Shown one piece after another: positions 37,501-44,497 of a DNA stretch of 64,000 bases. Under the pieces are notes generated by a model. That model made no database searches and was not told the DNA's origin. It saw only the letters and a program-made list of their open reading frames with translations. Both the position numbers and the translations under genes were made by a program. Source of the DNA: Novosphingobium sp. (GTDB lineage: Bacteria > Pseudomonadota > Alphaproteobacteria > Sphingomonadales > Sphingomonadaceae); assembly GCA_017744735.1 (NCBI GenBank), contig JAGIAR010000002.1, positions 64,599 to 128,598 of the forward strand. The letters run 5' to 3'. The number at the start of each line of letters is the position of its first letter. Within the stretch, counting starts at the first letter, position 1.

Positions 37501-40477
37501 CCAGCAGGTCGATCCCGACGTCGCCCGACGCGAAGCCGCCGACCCCGATCAGGCCTTCGGCAGTGGTGTTCGCATGGGTGTCGATGTCGACGTCGCCGCC
37601 CAGCGCAACGCCGACCACGCCGGTGCTCAGAGCGCCCGCGCCGTCCGCATTGACCTTGCCGCTGTCGATATAGACGTTGCCGCCGGTCGAAATGCCGGTG
37701 ATGCCCATCGCCGCATCGACGTTCGAGCCTTCGCCTTCGATGTCGACCTTGCCGCCGGCGATCGCCAGCACGCCCGCGCCGTTCTGCGCGTCGACCTTGT
37801 TGCCGAGCAGGTCGATTCCGACGTCGCCCGACGCGAAGCCGCCGACCCCGATCAGGCCTTCGGCCGTGGTGTTCGCATGGGTGTCGATGTCGACGTCGCC
37901 GCCCAGCGCCGCGCCGACCACGCCAACGCTCAACGCGCCGCCGCCATCGGCATTGACCTTGCCGCTGTCGATATAGACATCGCCGGTATCCGCGAACCCG
38001 ACAATGCCGACCATCGCATCGACATTCGACCCGTCGCCTTCGATGTCGACGTCGCCGCCGCCCATCGCGACGCCCACCACACCGACGCCATTCTGCGCAT
38101 CGACCTTGTTGCCGAGCAGGTCGATATCGACATCGCCCCCGCTGTCGGCGATGCCGCCCACGCCGATCAGGCCCGAAGCGGTCGTCTTGCCATGGGTATC
38201 GATATCGACGCTGCCGCCGCCGGTCGCGACGCCGAGCACGCCGATCCCGAGGGTGCCGCCGGTGGCATCCACCTTGCCGCTGTCGATATAGACGTCGCCG
38301 CCGCCGGCCGCGAGGCCGATGATGCCGGCGCCGCCGGCCACCTTCGAACCTTCGGCCTCGATATCCGCATCGCCGCCGCTGAGCGCGAAGGCGCCGACCC
38401 CGAGTGCCGGAGGCGTGCCGTTCTGGCCGATCTTGGCATCCTCGACGTTGACGTTGGCATCGCCCGAACCGAGGTTGAGGGCGAGCGCGCCGACGCCCGT
38501 CGCGTCGATCGTGGTGTTGTCCGCATTGACGGTGGCATCGGACGAACCGCCCAGCACCAGCGCCGCGGCGCCGATCACCGGCGGATCGATCTTCACGCCT
38601 TCGTCGACATTGACCGTCGCTTCGCCGTTCATCGAGATCGCCGCGGCGCCGAAGGTGCCGCCGTCGACCGAGATGTCGTCATGCGCATTGACGGTCGCGT
38701 TGCCGCCGAGGCTGGCCGCGACCACGCCGCCGCCGAGCGGAACGGTGATGCCGCTCAGCCCGCCCGGCAGGGTCATGCCGCCCGAACCGGCGGTGACTTC
38801 GCCTGCATCGATAGTGACGTTGCCGGTGGCCGCGCCGATGATGCCCGATCCGTTGTCCGAATTGACCGTGCCGCCGGTGGTGTCGATATTGACCGTACCG
38901 CCGAGCGCTAGGGCTTGGACGCCGGTGCCGTTGACCGTATCGACCGACCCAAAATCGCCATCGCCGCCCGAAATGTCGATATTGCCACCGACCGAGGTCG
39001 AGTTGATTCCGCCGTTGGTGGCGAGGATCGAGCCATCATTGACGATCGTCTGGCCGCCAACGGTGAAGGCGTTGATGCCAATATTGCCCACCGCGCCGTC
39101 GGTTTCATCGCCGATCTCGCCATGGTTGTTGATGGTGTAGCTGCCAAGGCTCGGGGTGGGGATGCTGCCTAACAACGTGCCGCCGACCTTGATGCCGTCG
39201 TTCCCGGCGTTGATCGTGCCATCATCGTCATTCGTGATCGTGCCGCCGTTGGTGGCAAAGACGGAGATGCCGTTGCCGCCGGCATCGATGCTGCCGTCAT
39301 TAACCACAGTGGCGTTGCCGAGAATCGGGGTGTCGCCGATCAGCGTGGTCGATCCACCGACGTGGATACCGTCGAGCACCGAGGTGATCTCGCCGGTTTC
39401 GCTATTGGTCACCTGGGCGTTGCCGGTGGTGTTGACGTAGATGCCGTTGCCGCCGGCATCGATTTCGCCATCGTTGGTAACCACGGCGCTGCCCGCGATC
39501 GGCGCCTGCTGCCCCAGCAGCATGCTGCCGACGTGGATGCCGTCAAGCCCGGAGGTGATCGAACCGTCTTCCTGGTTGTTGACGGTCGCAACGCCAGTGA
39601 CGTTGACGAAAATGCCATTTCCGCCGACGTCGATCGTCGCGTCATTGTTGACCGTGCCATTGCCGCTGGACCCGATCAGGGTACCCGCGATCGCGTTGGG
39701 ATTACCGATATAGATCCCATCGCCGGCGCCTTCGATCGTGCCATTGCCGGTGTTGTTGATCGTGACGTCGTTGGTGCCGCCGGAAATTTCGCCGACGATC
39801 GGCAATGTCACACGGGGATTCACCCAAGCAACAATCCCGGGAGCAGAACCGTTGGTCTGGATGTGACCGCTGTTGGTGATATCGATACTACCGGCGCCCT
39901 TCGGATTACCGGCATCGCCCGTCTGAGCGAGAATGCCGGAACCGCCAGCGGTAATATTACCAGCCGTGTTGATGTTGATCGAATTGTCCGAACCGTCGGT
40001 CCAAACCTGAACGCCGTTCCCCGGTGCGGAAATCGAGGTGCCAGCCTGGGTATTTACGGTAACGTCGTGATCGACGGACGCGAGGTTGCCATTGTTGTTG
40101 CCGATCGAAATACCGTCGTCCGGCCGGGAGTTTGAATTATTGACGACCGTGATCGACGTGGGTGTCGGCGTGCCGGTCGCGTTGAGGTTGAAAACGAAAT
40201 CCTTGGACGGATTATACTCGATCCCGCCGTTGGTGTTCCCGCTGGGAGTTCCGGGAAGAAACGTTCCAGTGCAGGTAACTGTGGTTACGTTGTTGACGGT
40301 GCTTCCGCCTCCGCACTCGTTGCCATCGGCAGCAAACGCCGGATTAATTGCCGAAGGCGAAATGAAGGTCGCCACTGCGAGCGCGGCAACCGCCGAACTC
40401 GTCCGCAGAGCCTTCCGGCCGCGCACCGACTTGTTACCCGACGCAACCGTGGCGCCGACCAGAACTTCGCTCTTCAT
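31580..40477 (-). CDS. Giant autotransporter with beta-solenoid passenger and C-terminal OmpA domain
   Basis: A 2965-residue surface protein. Residues 1-49: extended signal peptide (RTSSAVAALAVATFISPSAI, cleavage after PAFA). About 50-2500: Gly/Asp/Asn/Val-rich passenger, first with imperfect turns such as NNDGEIDAGGNGIYVNTTG, then strict turns like VGVALGGDVDIDTH, a predicted right-handed beta-solenoid including four 101-residue tandem repeats (about 834-1238). About 2515-2815: autotransporter barrel (GVWGRAFGAH ... YGASLGVRKAF). 2819-2848: 30 prolines. About 2850-2965: OmpA/MotB domain with GYADRSGSTTYNVGLSNRR, carrying the Asp and Arg that bind diaminopimelate in peptidoglycan. Two cysteines follow the signal peptide and two sit in the OmpA part. 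A domain beyond the barrel is unusual for type Va secretion. It may be an adhesin or structural layer. Confidence 0.9.
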   Translation of the reverse strand: MKSEVLVGATVASGNKSVRGRKALRTSSAVAALAVATFISPSAINPAFAADGNECGGGSTVNNVTTVTCTGTFLPGTPSGNTNGGIEYNPSKDFVFNLNATGTPTPTSITVVNNSNSRPDDGISIGNNNGNLASVDHDVTVNTQAGTSISAPGNGVQVWTDGSDNSININTAGNITAGGSGILAQTGDAGNPKGAGSIDITNSGHIQTNGSAPGIVAWVNPRVTLPIVGEISGGTNDVTINNTGNGTIEGAGDGIYIGNPNAIAGTLIGSSGNGTVNNDATIDVGGNGIFVNVTGVATVNNQEDGSITSGLDGIHVGSMLLGQQAPIAGSAVVTNDGEIDAGGNGIYVNTTGNAQVTNSETGEITSVLDGIHVGGSTTLIGDTPILGNATVVNDGSIDAGGNGISVFATNGGTITNDDDGTINAGNDGIKVGGTLLGSIPTPSLGSYTINNHGEIGDETDGAVGNIGINAFTVGGQTIVNDGSILATNGGINSTSVGGNIDISGGDGDFGSVDTVNGTGVQALALGGTVNIDTTGGTVNSDNGSGIIGAATGNVTIDAGEVTAGSGGMTLPGGLSGITVPLGGGVVAASLGGNATVNAHDDISVDGGTFGAAAISMNGEATVNVDEGVKIDPPVIGAAALVLGGSSDATVNADNTTIDATGVGALALNLGSGDANVNVEDAKIGQNGTPPALGVGAFALSGGDADIEAEGSKVAGGAGIIGLAAGGGDVYIDSGKVDATGGTLGIGVLGVATGGGSVDIDTHGKTTASGLIGVGGIADSGGDVDIDLLGNKVDAQNGVGVVGVAMGGGDVDIEGDGSNVDAMVGIVGFADTGDVYIDSGKVNADGGGALSVGVVGAALGGDVDIDTHANTTAEGLIGVGGFASGDVGIDLLGNKVDAQNGAGVLAIAGGKVDIEGEGSNVDAAMGITGISTGGNVYIDSGKVNADGAGALSTGVVGVALGGDVDIDTHANTTAEGLIGVGGFASGDVGIDLLGNKVDAQNGAGVLAIAGGKVDIEGEGSNVDAAMGITGISTGGNVYIDSGKVKADGAGALSTGVVGVALGGNVDIDTHANTTAEGLVGVGGFASGDVGIDLLGNKVDAQNGAGVLAIAGGKVDIEGEGSNVDAAMGITGISTGGNVYIDSGKVNADGAGALSTGVVGVALGGDVDIDTHANTTAEGLVGVGGFASGDVGIDLLGNKVDAQNGAGVLAIAGGNVDIDGEGSKVDALMGITGVALGGNSTIDSGRVIADGGGLLSTGVVAVAVGGDATVNAHDEISAEGLFGAAAISTGGAATVNLNGNTIDPPVVGAAAIVLGGSSDAVVNGDDSTVDATAVGMMALNIGAGDADVNAEGATIGGTTPPSLGIGAFAIGGGKADIEAEGSDITAETGIVGFAATGNVYIDSGTVDATGTPLLGGIGVAGISLGGNVDIDTHGTTDANGLFGVLGTAVGGNVDITTGGNVTALNGAGVSGIAVGGDVTIDTTEDAVNSQFVGVGALALDGGVDIDTGPVHTTGSGFEGSGIVGIAVDLGAGSGDVDITANDEVAVDNGLFGVLGVAVGGNASIDTNNDVRAYNGSGVNAIALGGDATVDTVGGEVASAYMGAGALAVGGDATIYTDAVTTTGTGFEGTAVAAIALGGDAEVNTYGHIDSSGTFGVLSSAVGGDATANIGTYTSVEALNGAGVSAIAVGGNALINAGDATVTSQYVGVGGLAIGGDSEVHAGTTHTTASGFEGSGVMSVALGGNATATADGKTTVDNGLFGVAAIAVGGNSSVTISGDVDPPLVGGASVAIGGNADLAVADGVTVEAHNLGLGALSIGGDTTIAAGGSAVSVDDGAGVVGIALGSGSDTSIETGTVTALGAGGWSLGIVGVAADGNVDITTHGVTTADGAIGISAGAFNNAAITLAGDGEDDAGKVVDAANGIGIMAVAGNNIDIVATGATIDAGLGGIVALGGDDTTMDLTDADITTAAGNGIFSLAGGYVDIDNTGGTIVSDDTGIVATSVASYVDVDTGAITSANGSGVIAFAGAGDATITTHDTITADNGLFGAFATSIGGNATVTVNGDIDPPQVGAAALAIGAGNATVTNNADVEADVLGLGAGSFGDGGYVLVDNYGTVGDGLNPAPTVGIGTVKLGSGSTTINNYTDAVVTAQGPAIAAVTYDPGVGENDIAIYNDGSLSGGGDFDSLTSTIVAAADGSISIHNDVNGSIGNAVGIGGSSIAAYANETILVQNDGHLEGNVFLDAQGADENGVSLVFNNTSNNSWVFDGDNYFIASDDIQFSNSGTVTAGPASNTYFQSTNGDVTFDNSGTFNSNGENYVYFDTPNGTSVLNNTGTINRNGILEFVGLDQLNNSQLVEMKDDAADDLIRTTGNYSASAAAATLKIDAELKPNGASDLLVIDGNVTGTTHLTVNDISGLPGSYVSPANGILFAQVGGTTDGSNFTTDGGIDKGLFRFDAYLRDTAVVDPVDYPNEWILASTLDREAFDLSTLGYGAQNLWNLTTGTWLDRTADLRTAFSDNGSSNITPGVWGRAFGAHTERDMSNTVDTPAGVIGGSGPITYDDKVVQSMLGFQVGFDFGSESVSASGHNQAWLFGLTGGYASSDLDFDVSSSHTDYRQWSVGAYATRLDGPFFADLLVKADFGDARFHLNDPVAPDSFKTNYTTYGAQLDLGYKLALGGGGAFLEPKGTVRYGKTKFDNDLPELDGTPIDVQDSESFRTRLGGRLGLTLGDTGATKIEPYVEGNWWHEFEGGYTTDLISSGTALPVTYDTKGDFGEAVLGISVASANTGWSFFVRGDYQFGEDSYSSYGASLGVRKAFGKSAPPPPPPPPPPPPPPPPPPPPPPPPPPPPPPVCNKGPYIVFFDWDKSDITPEAATTLDSAVAAYGNCESVPIMLAGYADRSGSTTYNVGLSNRRNASVQSYLTGKGIPASAITAKGFGESNPRVPTADGVRELQNRRVEITYGPGSGM
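31934..32023 (-). repeat. Thirty-codon proline tract
   Basis: Thirty consecutive proline codons (a mix of CCG, CCT and CCC) link the barrel to the OmpA domain. A run this long forms a stiff polyproline II rod of roughly 9 nm, enough to cross part of the periplasm. On DNA level it is a CCN triplet tract prone to slippage, and it would need EF-P for translation. Confidence 0.95.
36765..37976 (-). repeat. Four near-identical 303-bp in-frame tandem repeats
   Basis: Four consecutive units of 303 bp (101 codons) start near 36765, 37068, 37371 and 37674 and differ at only a few positions each. Each encodes the same series of solenoid turns (DIDTHANTTAEGLIGVGGFA, DVGIDLLGNKVDAQNGAGVL, DIEGEGSNVDAAMGITGIS, VYIDSGKVNADG). 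A diverged fifth unit follows at about 37977-38291. The near identity points to recent duplication or ongoing gene conversion. Confidence 0.9.
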
Positions 40478-40567
40478 TGTGTACCCCCAGTATGCCTCTC
40501 CCGGATCGATCCCCGAACCGGGCCAGGCGCAAAATATGAACACCCAGATAACCTGTTTTCTACACCA

Positions 40568-40602
40568 CCGGATGCATCTGCTGCAACGCAGAATGCATCC
40601 GG
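40568..40602 (-). promoter_or_regulatory. Hairpin at the predicted 5' end of the autotransporter mRNA
   Basis: Arms CCGGATGCAT (40568-40577) and ATGCATCCGG (40593-40602) are perfect complements and extend inward by CTGC/GCAG with a one-base bulge and a 6-base loop. The stem coincides with the first transcribed bases predicted from the -10 at 40609-40614. A 5'-terminal stem of this kind protects ompA mRNA in E. coli; the same role is inferred. Confidence 0.6.
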
Positions 40603-40608
40603 GTTTCC

Positions 40609-40638
40609 CCTATAACTTTCGTTACAGGCAATCTTCAA
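40609..40638 (-). promoter_or_regulatory. Predicted promoter of the autotransporter gene
   Basis: Minus-strand TTGAAG (40633-40638), 18-base spacer, TATAGG (40609-40614), lying in a locally AT-rich part of an otherwise gene-free gap. Transcription would begin near 40602, giving a leader of about 125 bases before the ATG at 40477. Confidence 0.5.
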
Positions 40639-40975
40639 AGGACACAGATTCCAGCCGTTTTCGAAGTCGCGCGGCGCCCGTTCCGGGACATTCCGAATTT
40701 CTTGCGCACTATTTATCCTGCCGGTCGCGCGCGTCCGGCCGCCGAATATTGTTAACCCAAAGCAGATCGACTCGGTTTCGAATAGGTTACCGATTCGCAT
40801 ACTGACAGAAATGAAAGTATTGAATCGACTACCGATTGCGGCCCTGCCCGCGCGGGCTCCGCCGGGCTCCCGGGAGCTGCGCTTGTATATTCCCGCGCGC
40901 TGCCCCAAATGGCGTGCAACGCGCCGCCTGGGCACCGTTCGGGTCGGCTATGATATCTGGACGGAATTCGATCGC

Positions 40976-42388
40976 GTGAGCAGTGAAGCGATTATCTCGC
41001 TCGAGCCCGCCACCGGCAAGGAGTTGTGGCAGGGCGTCCCCGGCGATGTCGACGAAAGCGTGGCCCGCGCCCGCAAGGCGTGGCACGGCTGGGCCGCTCT
41101 CCCCCTGGCCAATCGGATCGAGGCGCTGCGCCGCTTCGCCAACGAGGTGCGCCGCGCGGGCGACGCCTTCGCCGAGCTGATCGCGCGCGAGACCGGCAAG
41201 CCGCTGTGGGAAGCCCGCACCGAGGTCGAGGCGGTGATCAACAAGGTCGAGATTTCGGTCCGCGCCTATGCCGACCGCACCGGGCAGCGCAAGCACGACA
41301 GCGCGCTGCAGGGCAATTCGGCGGTGCGCCATAAGCCGCACGGGGTGATGGCGGTGCTCGGGCCCTACAATTTCCCCGCGCATCTTCCCAACGGCCATAT
41401 CGTGCCCGCGCTGATCGCGGGCAATGCGGTGGTGTTCAAGCCGAGCGAGAAGACCCCCGCGGTGGGCGAGCTGCTGGTCGCGTGCTTCCACCGTGCCGGG
41501 ATTGCGCCCGATGTGGTCCAGTTGCTGATCGGCGGGCCGGAGGAAGGCAAGGCGCTGGTCGCCCACCCGGGGATCGACGGCGTGCTGTTCACCGGATCGG
41601 CCAATGCCGGGATCGCGATCAACCGCAAGCTCGCGGCCAATCCGGGCAAGATCGTCGCGCTCGAGATGGGCGGCAACAACCCGATCGTGCTGTGGGACAC
41701 GCCGCTGCTCGACGATGCGGCGGTGCTGACCGTGCAATCCGCCTTCACCACCGCCGGCCAGCGCTGCACCGCGGCGCGGCGGCTGATCGTGAAATCCTCG
41801 CTCTACGACGAGGCGGTCGACCGGATCGTGCGGCTGACCGACCGCATTATCGTCGGTGCGCCGTTCGACGATCCGGCGCCGTTCCACGGCCCGGTGATCG
41901 ACAACGCCACCGCCGACCAGCTGACCGAGAGCTTCCTCTACCTGATGTCGCAAGGCGGGCGGCCGATCCGCCACATGCGCCGCAAGAGCGACGATTTGCC
42001 GTTTCTCACCCCCGCGATCATCGACGTGACCAGCATGGCCGAGCGGCCCGACGTCGAATTGTTCGGCCCGCTGCTGCAGATCGTGAAGGTCGACGATTTC
42101 GACGAGGCGATCGCCGAGGCGAACAACACCCGCTTCGGCCTCTCGGCCTCGCTGATCGGGGGCACGCCGCAAGATTACAACCGCTTCTGGGCGAACATTC
42201 GCGCCGGGATCGTCAACTGGAACCGCCCGACCAACGGTGCTTCGTCCGATGCGCCCTTCGGCGGGATCGGGCTTTCGGGCAACCATCGCCCGGCGGCCTT
42301 CTACGCGGCGGATTACTGCGCCTATCCGGTCGCCAGCAGCGAGATGGACCAGCCCCGCGCCAGCGTGGGCGTGGGCTTCAGCGCCTGA
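40976..42388 (+). CDS. astD: Succinylglutamate-semialdehyde dehydrogenase
   Basis: A 470-residue NAD-dependent aldehyde dehydrogenase, fourth step of the arginine succinyltransferase pathway (N-succinylglutamate semialdehyde to N-succinylglutamate). The sequence follows AstD closely: RHKPHGVMAVLGPYNFPAHL, GHIVPALIAGNAVVFKPSE, GVLFTGSANAG, catalytic E230 in LEMGGNNP and C264 in TTAGQRCTAARR, ending GIGLSGNHRPAAFYAADYC. Start is GTG 40976 (VSSEAIISLEPATGKELWQG), which matches the family N-terminus. No astA, astB, astC or astE lies beside it. Confidence 0.92.
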   Translation: MSSEAIISLEPATGKELWQGVPGDVDESVARARKAWHGWAALPLANRIEALRRFANEVRRAGDAFAELIARETGKPLWEARTEVEAVINKVEISVRAYADRTGQRKHDSALQGNSAVRHKPHGVMAVLGPYNFPAHLPNGHIVPALIAGNAVVFKPSEKTPAVGELLVACFHRAGIAPDVVQLLIGGPEEGKALVAHPGIDGVLFTGSANAGIAINRKLAANPGKIVALEMGGNNPIVLWDTPLLDDAAVLTVQSAFTTAGQRCTAARRLIVKSSLYDEAVDRIVRLTDRIIVGAPFDDPAPFHGPVIDNATADQLTESFLYLMSQGGRPIRHMRRKSDDLPFLTPAIIDVTSMAERPDVELFGPLLQIVKVDDFDEAIAEANNTRFGLSASLIGGTPQDYNRFWANIRAGIVNWNRPTNGASSDAPFGGIGLSGNHRPAAFYAADYCAYPVASSEMDQPRASVGVGFSA

Positions 42389-42409
42389 CCGGACCGGCTG
42401 CGGAAGCGC

Positions 42410-43147
42410 TCAGCTTCCGTGGGTCACCAGATCGACCGAGGTGCCCCCGCCCGCGTTCTTGCGCGCATAGACGATGTAGGACGCGGTGCCCTTGACCCCG
42501 CCGAGCACGTCGTCGCCGTCCTGCTTCACCCGCTGGGCGGAGAAGCCGGCCCCGGTCGCGCGGGTGAAGTAGAAATCGATGACCTCGTCGAGCGGCATGG
42601 CGGTGAGGTAGTTGACCACGCGCAGCGCGCAGCCGCCCTCGTCGGTGCCGGCAGCTTCCTGCACCGCGCCCTGGGGATAGACCGGGAAGGCCGCAGGCAG
42701 CTTCGCCGCCCATTGCATGGTATAGCCGGCCTTGTCGGCGCAATTGCCGTTGCCGCCGGGGGCGGCCGCCGCGCGGCTCGCCGCGGCCAGTGCCGCTTCG
42801 GGCGGCAGCGTGCCCGAGACCGCGATCGCGGCGGGGGCCTTCTTCATCGCGCCGCCGACCAGCTCGAGCGCGGCCGAGCGCGCGCGATCGACCGCCTCGG
42901 GGCTCAGCATCGCGGGCGGCAGGGTGCCGTCGCCCTGCCCGACCGTAACCGCCGCATTGTCCTGGTTCTGGCCCGCGAGGTCGGGATCGACCATGATCTC
43001 GTCGCCCAGCGCGGCACCGAGCTCGCCATCGGCGCCGGCCTTGGCGGCCGGCTTGTCCTTCGCCCCGCCGCAGCCGCCCAGCAGCAGCGCGGGCGCGAGC
43101 GCCAGGGCAATCGGGGCCAGGGCAACTGAGGTGATCTTGCGGCGCAT
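42410..43147 (-). CDS. Hypothetical lipoprotein
   Basis: A 245-residue protein with lipobox LLLGGC (C26), a low-complexity Ala/Gly/Asp region (about 30-80) and a folded C-terminal part: CADKAGYTMQWAAKLPAAFP, CALRVVNYLTAMPLDEVIDF, YFTRATGAGFSAQRV. The cysteines of NCADKAG and GGCALRV probably pair. I recognise no named family; a similar alpha-beta layout (FYxxxA-x-GF) occurs in periplasmic lipoproteins. It converges with astD. A CtrA-like TTAA-N7-TTTA lies 24 bases upstream (43171-43185), possibly by chance. Confidence 0.75.
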   Translation of the reverse strand: MRRKITSVALAPIALALAPALLLGGCGGAKDKPAAKAGADGELGAALGDEIMVDPDLAGQNQDNAAVTVGQGDGTLPPAMLSPEAVDRARSAALELVGGAMKKAPAAIAVSGTLPPEAALAAASRAAAAPGGNGNCADKAGYTMQWAAKLPAAFPVYPQGAVQEAAGTDEGGCALRVVNYLTAMPLDEVIDFYFTRATGAGFSAQRVKQDGDDVLGGVKGTASYIVYARKNAGGGTSVDLVTHGS

Positions 43148-43299
43148 CGGGCCATTCTCCGCGATTTGGGTTAAAGGCGGATTTAGCCTGTTTCCCGGCG
43201 CCGATCTGCGGGATTCCGGCGCCTGTCCCGCATCGGGAAGCGCGCAAGGCGATTGGTTAAGGGATGGATTGCAAGACCGCCGGGCGGGGAATTCGGGAA

Positions 43300-43435
43300 A
43301 GGCGCCCGTCGCGGCTCATGCGTACCGGGCGGGCGCCTCTCTCGACTGCCCTACGGGGGTGAGGGGAACCCCCGGGGGGTTTCGGGCCGGCCAGGAACGG
43401 GGAGACGTCCGGCCCGGGGGATGGCAGAACCATCC
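43300..43435. ncRNA. Cluster of four inverted repeats, candidate structured RNA
   Basis: Within the 426-base gene-free gap 43148-43573 lie four successive dyads: AGGCGCCCG (43300-43308) with CGGGCGCCT (43330-43338); GAACCC (43366-43371) with GGGTTTC (43377-43383, one wobble/bulge); GGGCCGG (43384-43390) with CCGGCCC (43409-43415); and GGATGG (43419-43424) with CCATCC (43430-43435). They do not match 4.5S, 6S, tmRNA or RNase P RNA. Strand and transcription are unknown; it could also be a regulatory region between the divergent lipoprotein and rarD genes. The rest of the gap shows nothing further. Confidence 0.3.
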
Positions 43436-43573
43436 GACCCGACATTGATACGCCTCCGATTCTGAACGGGCGGCAACGGCGTGGCGCTATTTTGCCGGTC
43501 CGCGGCGCGGGTTTTTCCGGCACGACATACGGCGGCAATTGCCGCCCGCGCCGGTCGCCCCTACCCTCGCCCG

Positions 43574-44497
43574 ATGTCCACCCGCCCCGGCCCCGCGCGC
43601 GCCCGCCTCGACGGCCTGCCCTATGCGCTCGCGACCCACGCGATCTGGGGTGCGATGCCGCTGTATCTGCTGCTGGTGCACGCGGTGCCGCCGGTCGAGT
43701 TCGTGGCCTGGCGGATCGCCTTCACCCTGCCGCTGTGCCTGCTGTTCCTTGCCCGTACCGGGCAATGGGGTGAGGTACGACAGGCCCTGGGCGACCGGCG
43801 CGCGGTACTGGCGCTGCTCGGCAGCGCGGCGATGATCGCGGTCAACTGGGTGCTCTATGTCGTCGCGATCCAGACCGGCCACGTCTACGCGGCCAGCCTG
43901 GGCTACTACATCCTGCCGCTGGTGATGATGCTGATGGGACTGGCAGTGCTGAAGGAACGGCTGACGCGCTTCCAGTGGGTCGCGGTCGCGCTGGCGGCGG
44001 CGGGGGTCGCGGCACTGGCGGCCGGTGCGCTCCAGACCCTGCTGTTCAGCCTCGCCATGGCGCTGACCTTCGGCGGCTACGGCCTGGTGCGCAAGCTGGT
44101 CCATGTCGGCCCGCTTGCCGGGATGACGGTCGAGACGCTGCTGCTCTATCCGGTCGCGCTCGGCACGCTCGCCTGGTTCGCGCTCCAGCCGGGCGGCTCG
44201 TCGATCGCGCTTGGCTGGGGCCTGGCCGCGGCGATTGCGCTGGGCGGGCCGATGACCGCGATCCCGCTGATCATGTTCGCCGCGGCCGCGCGGCGGATGG
44301 ACTACACCGTGATCGGCTTCCTCCAGTTCCTGTCGCCGACGATCGTGTTCCTGCTCGGCCTGCTGTGGTTCCACGAAACGCTCAAGCCGGCGCAACTCGT
44401 GTGCTTCGCCGCGATCTGGGCCGCGTTGGCGCTGTTCGTGTGGGACCTGTTCCGCGCGCGTCCCGCGCCGGGCCTAGCCGAGGAAGCGCCAGGCTAG
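43574..44497 (+). CDS. rarD: EamA/RarD family transporter
   Basis: A 307-residue ten-span drug/metabolite-superfamily permease. Early motif [20 protein letters not shown] and [15 protein letters not shown], then LNVNWxxY-like [20 protein letters not shown] and [20 protein letters not shown] are the RarD pattern; the second EamA repeat ends [20 protein letters not shown]. Substrate unknown. Its 3' end overlaps the convergent pyrC by 24 bp. Confidence 0.88.
   Translation: MSTRPGPARARLDGLPYALATHAIWGAMPLYLLLVHAVPPVEFVAWRIAFTLPLCLLFLARTGQWGEVRQALGDRRAVLALLGSAAMIAVNWVLYVVAIQTGHVYAASLGYYILPLVMMLMGLAVLKERLTRFQWVAVALAAAGVAALAAGALQTLLFSLAMALTFGGYGLVRKLVHVGPLAGMTVETLLLYPVALGTLAWFALQPGGSSIALGWGLAAAIALGGPMTAIPLIMFAAAARRMDYTVIGFLQFLSPTIVFLLGLLWFHETLKPAQLVCFAAIWAALALFVWDLFRARPAPGLAEEAPG

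Larger units (their letters stand above)
40478..40975. other. 498-base intergenic region upstream of autotransporter and astD
   Basis: No gene is supported here. It holds the leader, hairpin and promoter of the autotransporter gene on the minus strand. To the right the sequence is AT-rich (40740-40840) with two copies of an ACCGATT-type motif (TTACCGATTCGC near 40787 and CTACCGATTGCG near 40829), probably part of the astD promoter region. The open frame that extends astD upstream to 40811 has no family similarity. Confidence 0.6.

Noticed and set aside
36765-38291. CRISPR-like array
   Set aside because: The repeats are 303-bp coding units in frame with no spacers of unique sequence.
34376-38911. 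A 1511-residue open frame antisense to the autotransporter gene, rich in Ala, Asp, Val and Arg
   Set aside because: It is the shadow of the repetitive GC-biased codons of the real gene; it has no signal, domain or ribosome binding site, while the opposite strand encodes a coherent autotransporter.
40811-40975. N-terminal extension of AstD
   Set aside because: The extra 55 residues are unlike any AstD; GTG 40976 fits the family start.
43171-43185. CtrA binding site TTAA-N7-TTTA upstream of a lipoprotein gene
   Set aside because: One mismatch and no second site; could easily be chance, so not listed as a feature.
43384-43435. Signal recognition particle (4.5S) RNA or 6S RNA
   Set aside because: No GGAAG/AGCAG SRP core and no long 6S-type bulged hairpin; only generic stems.
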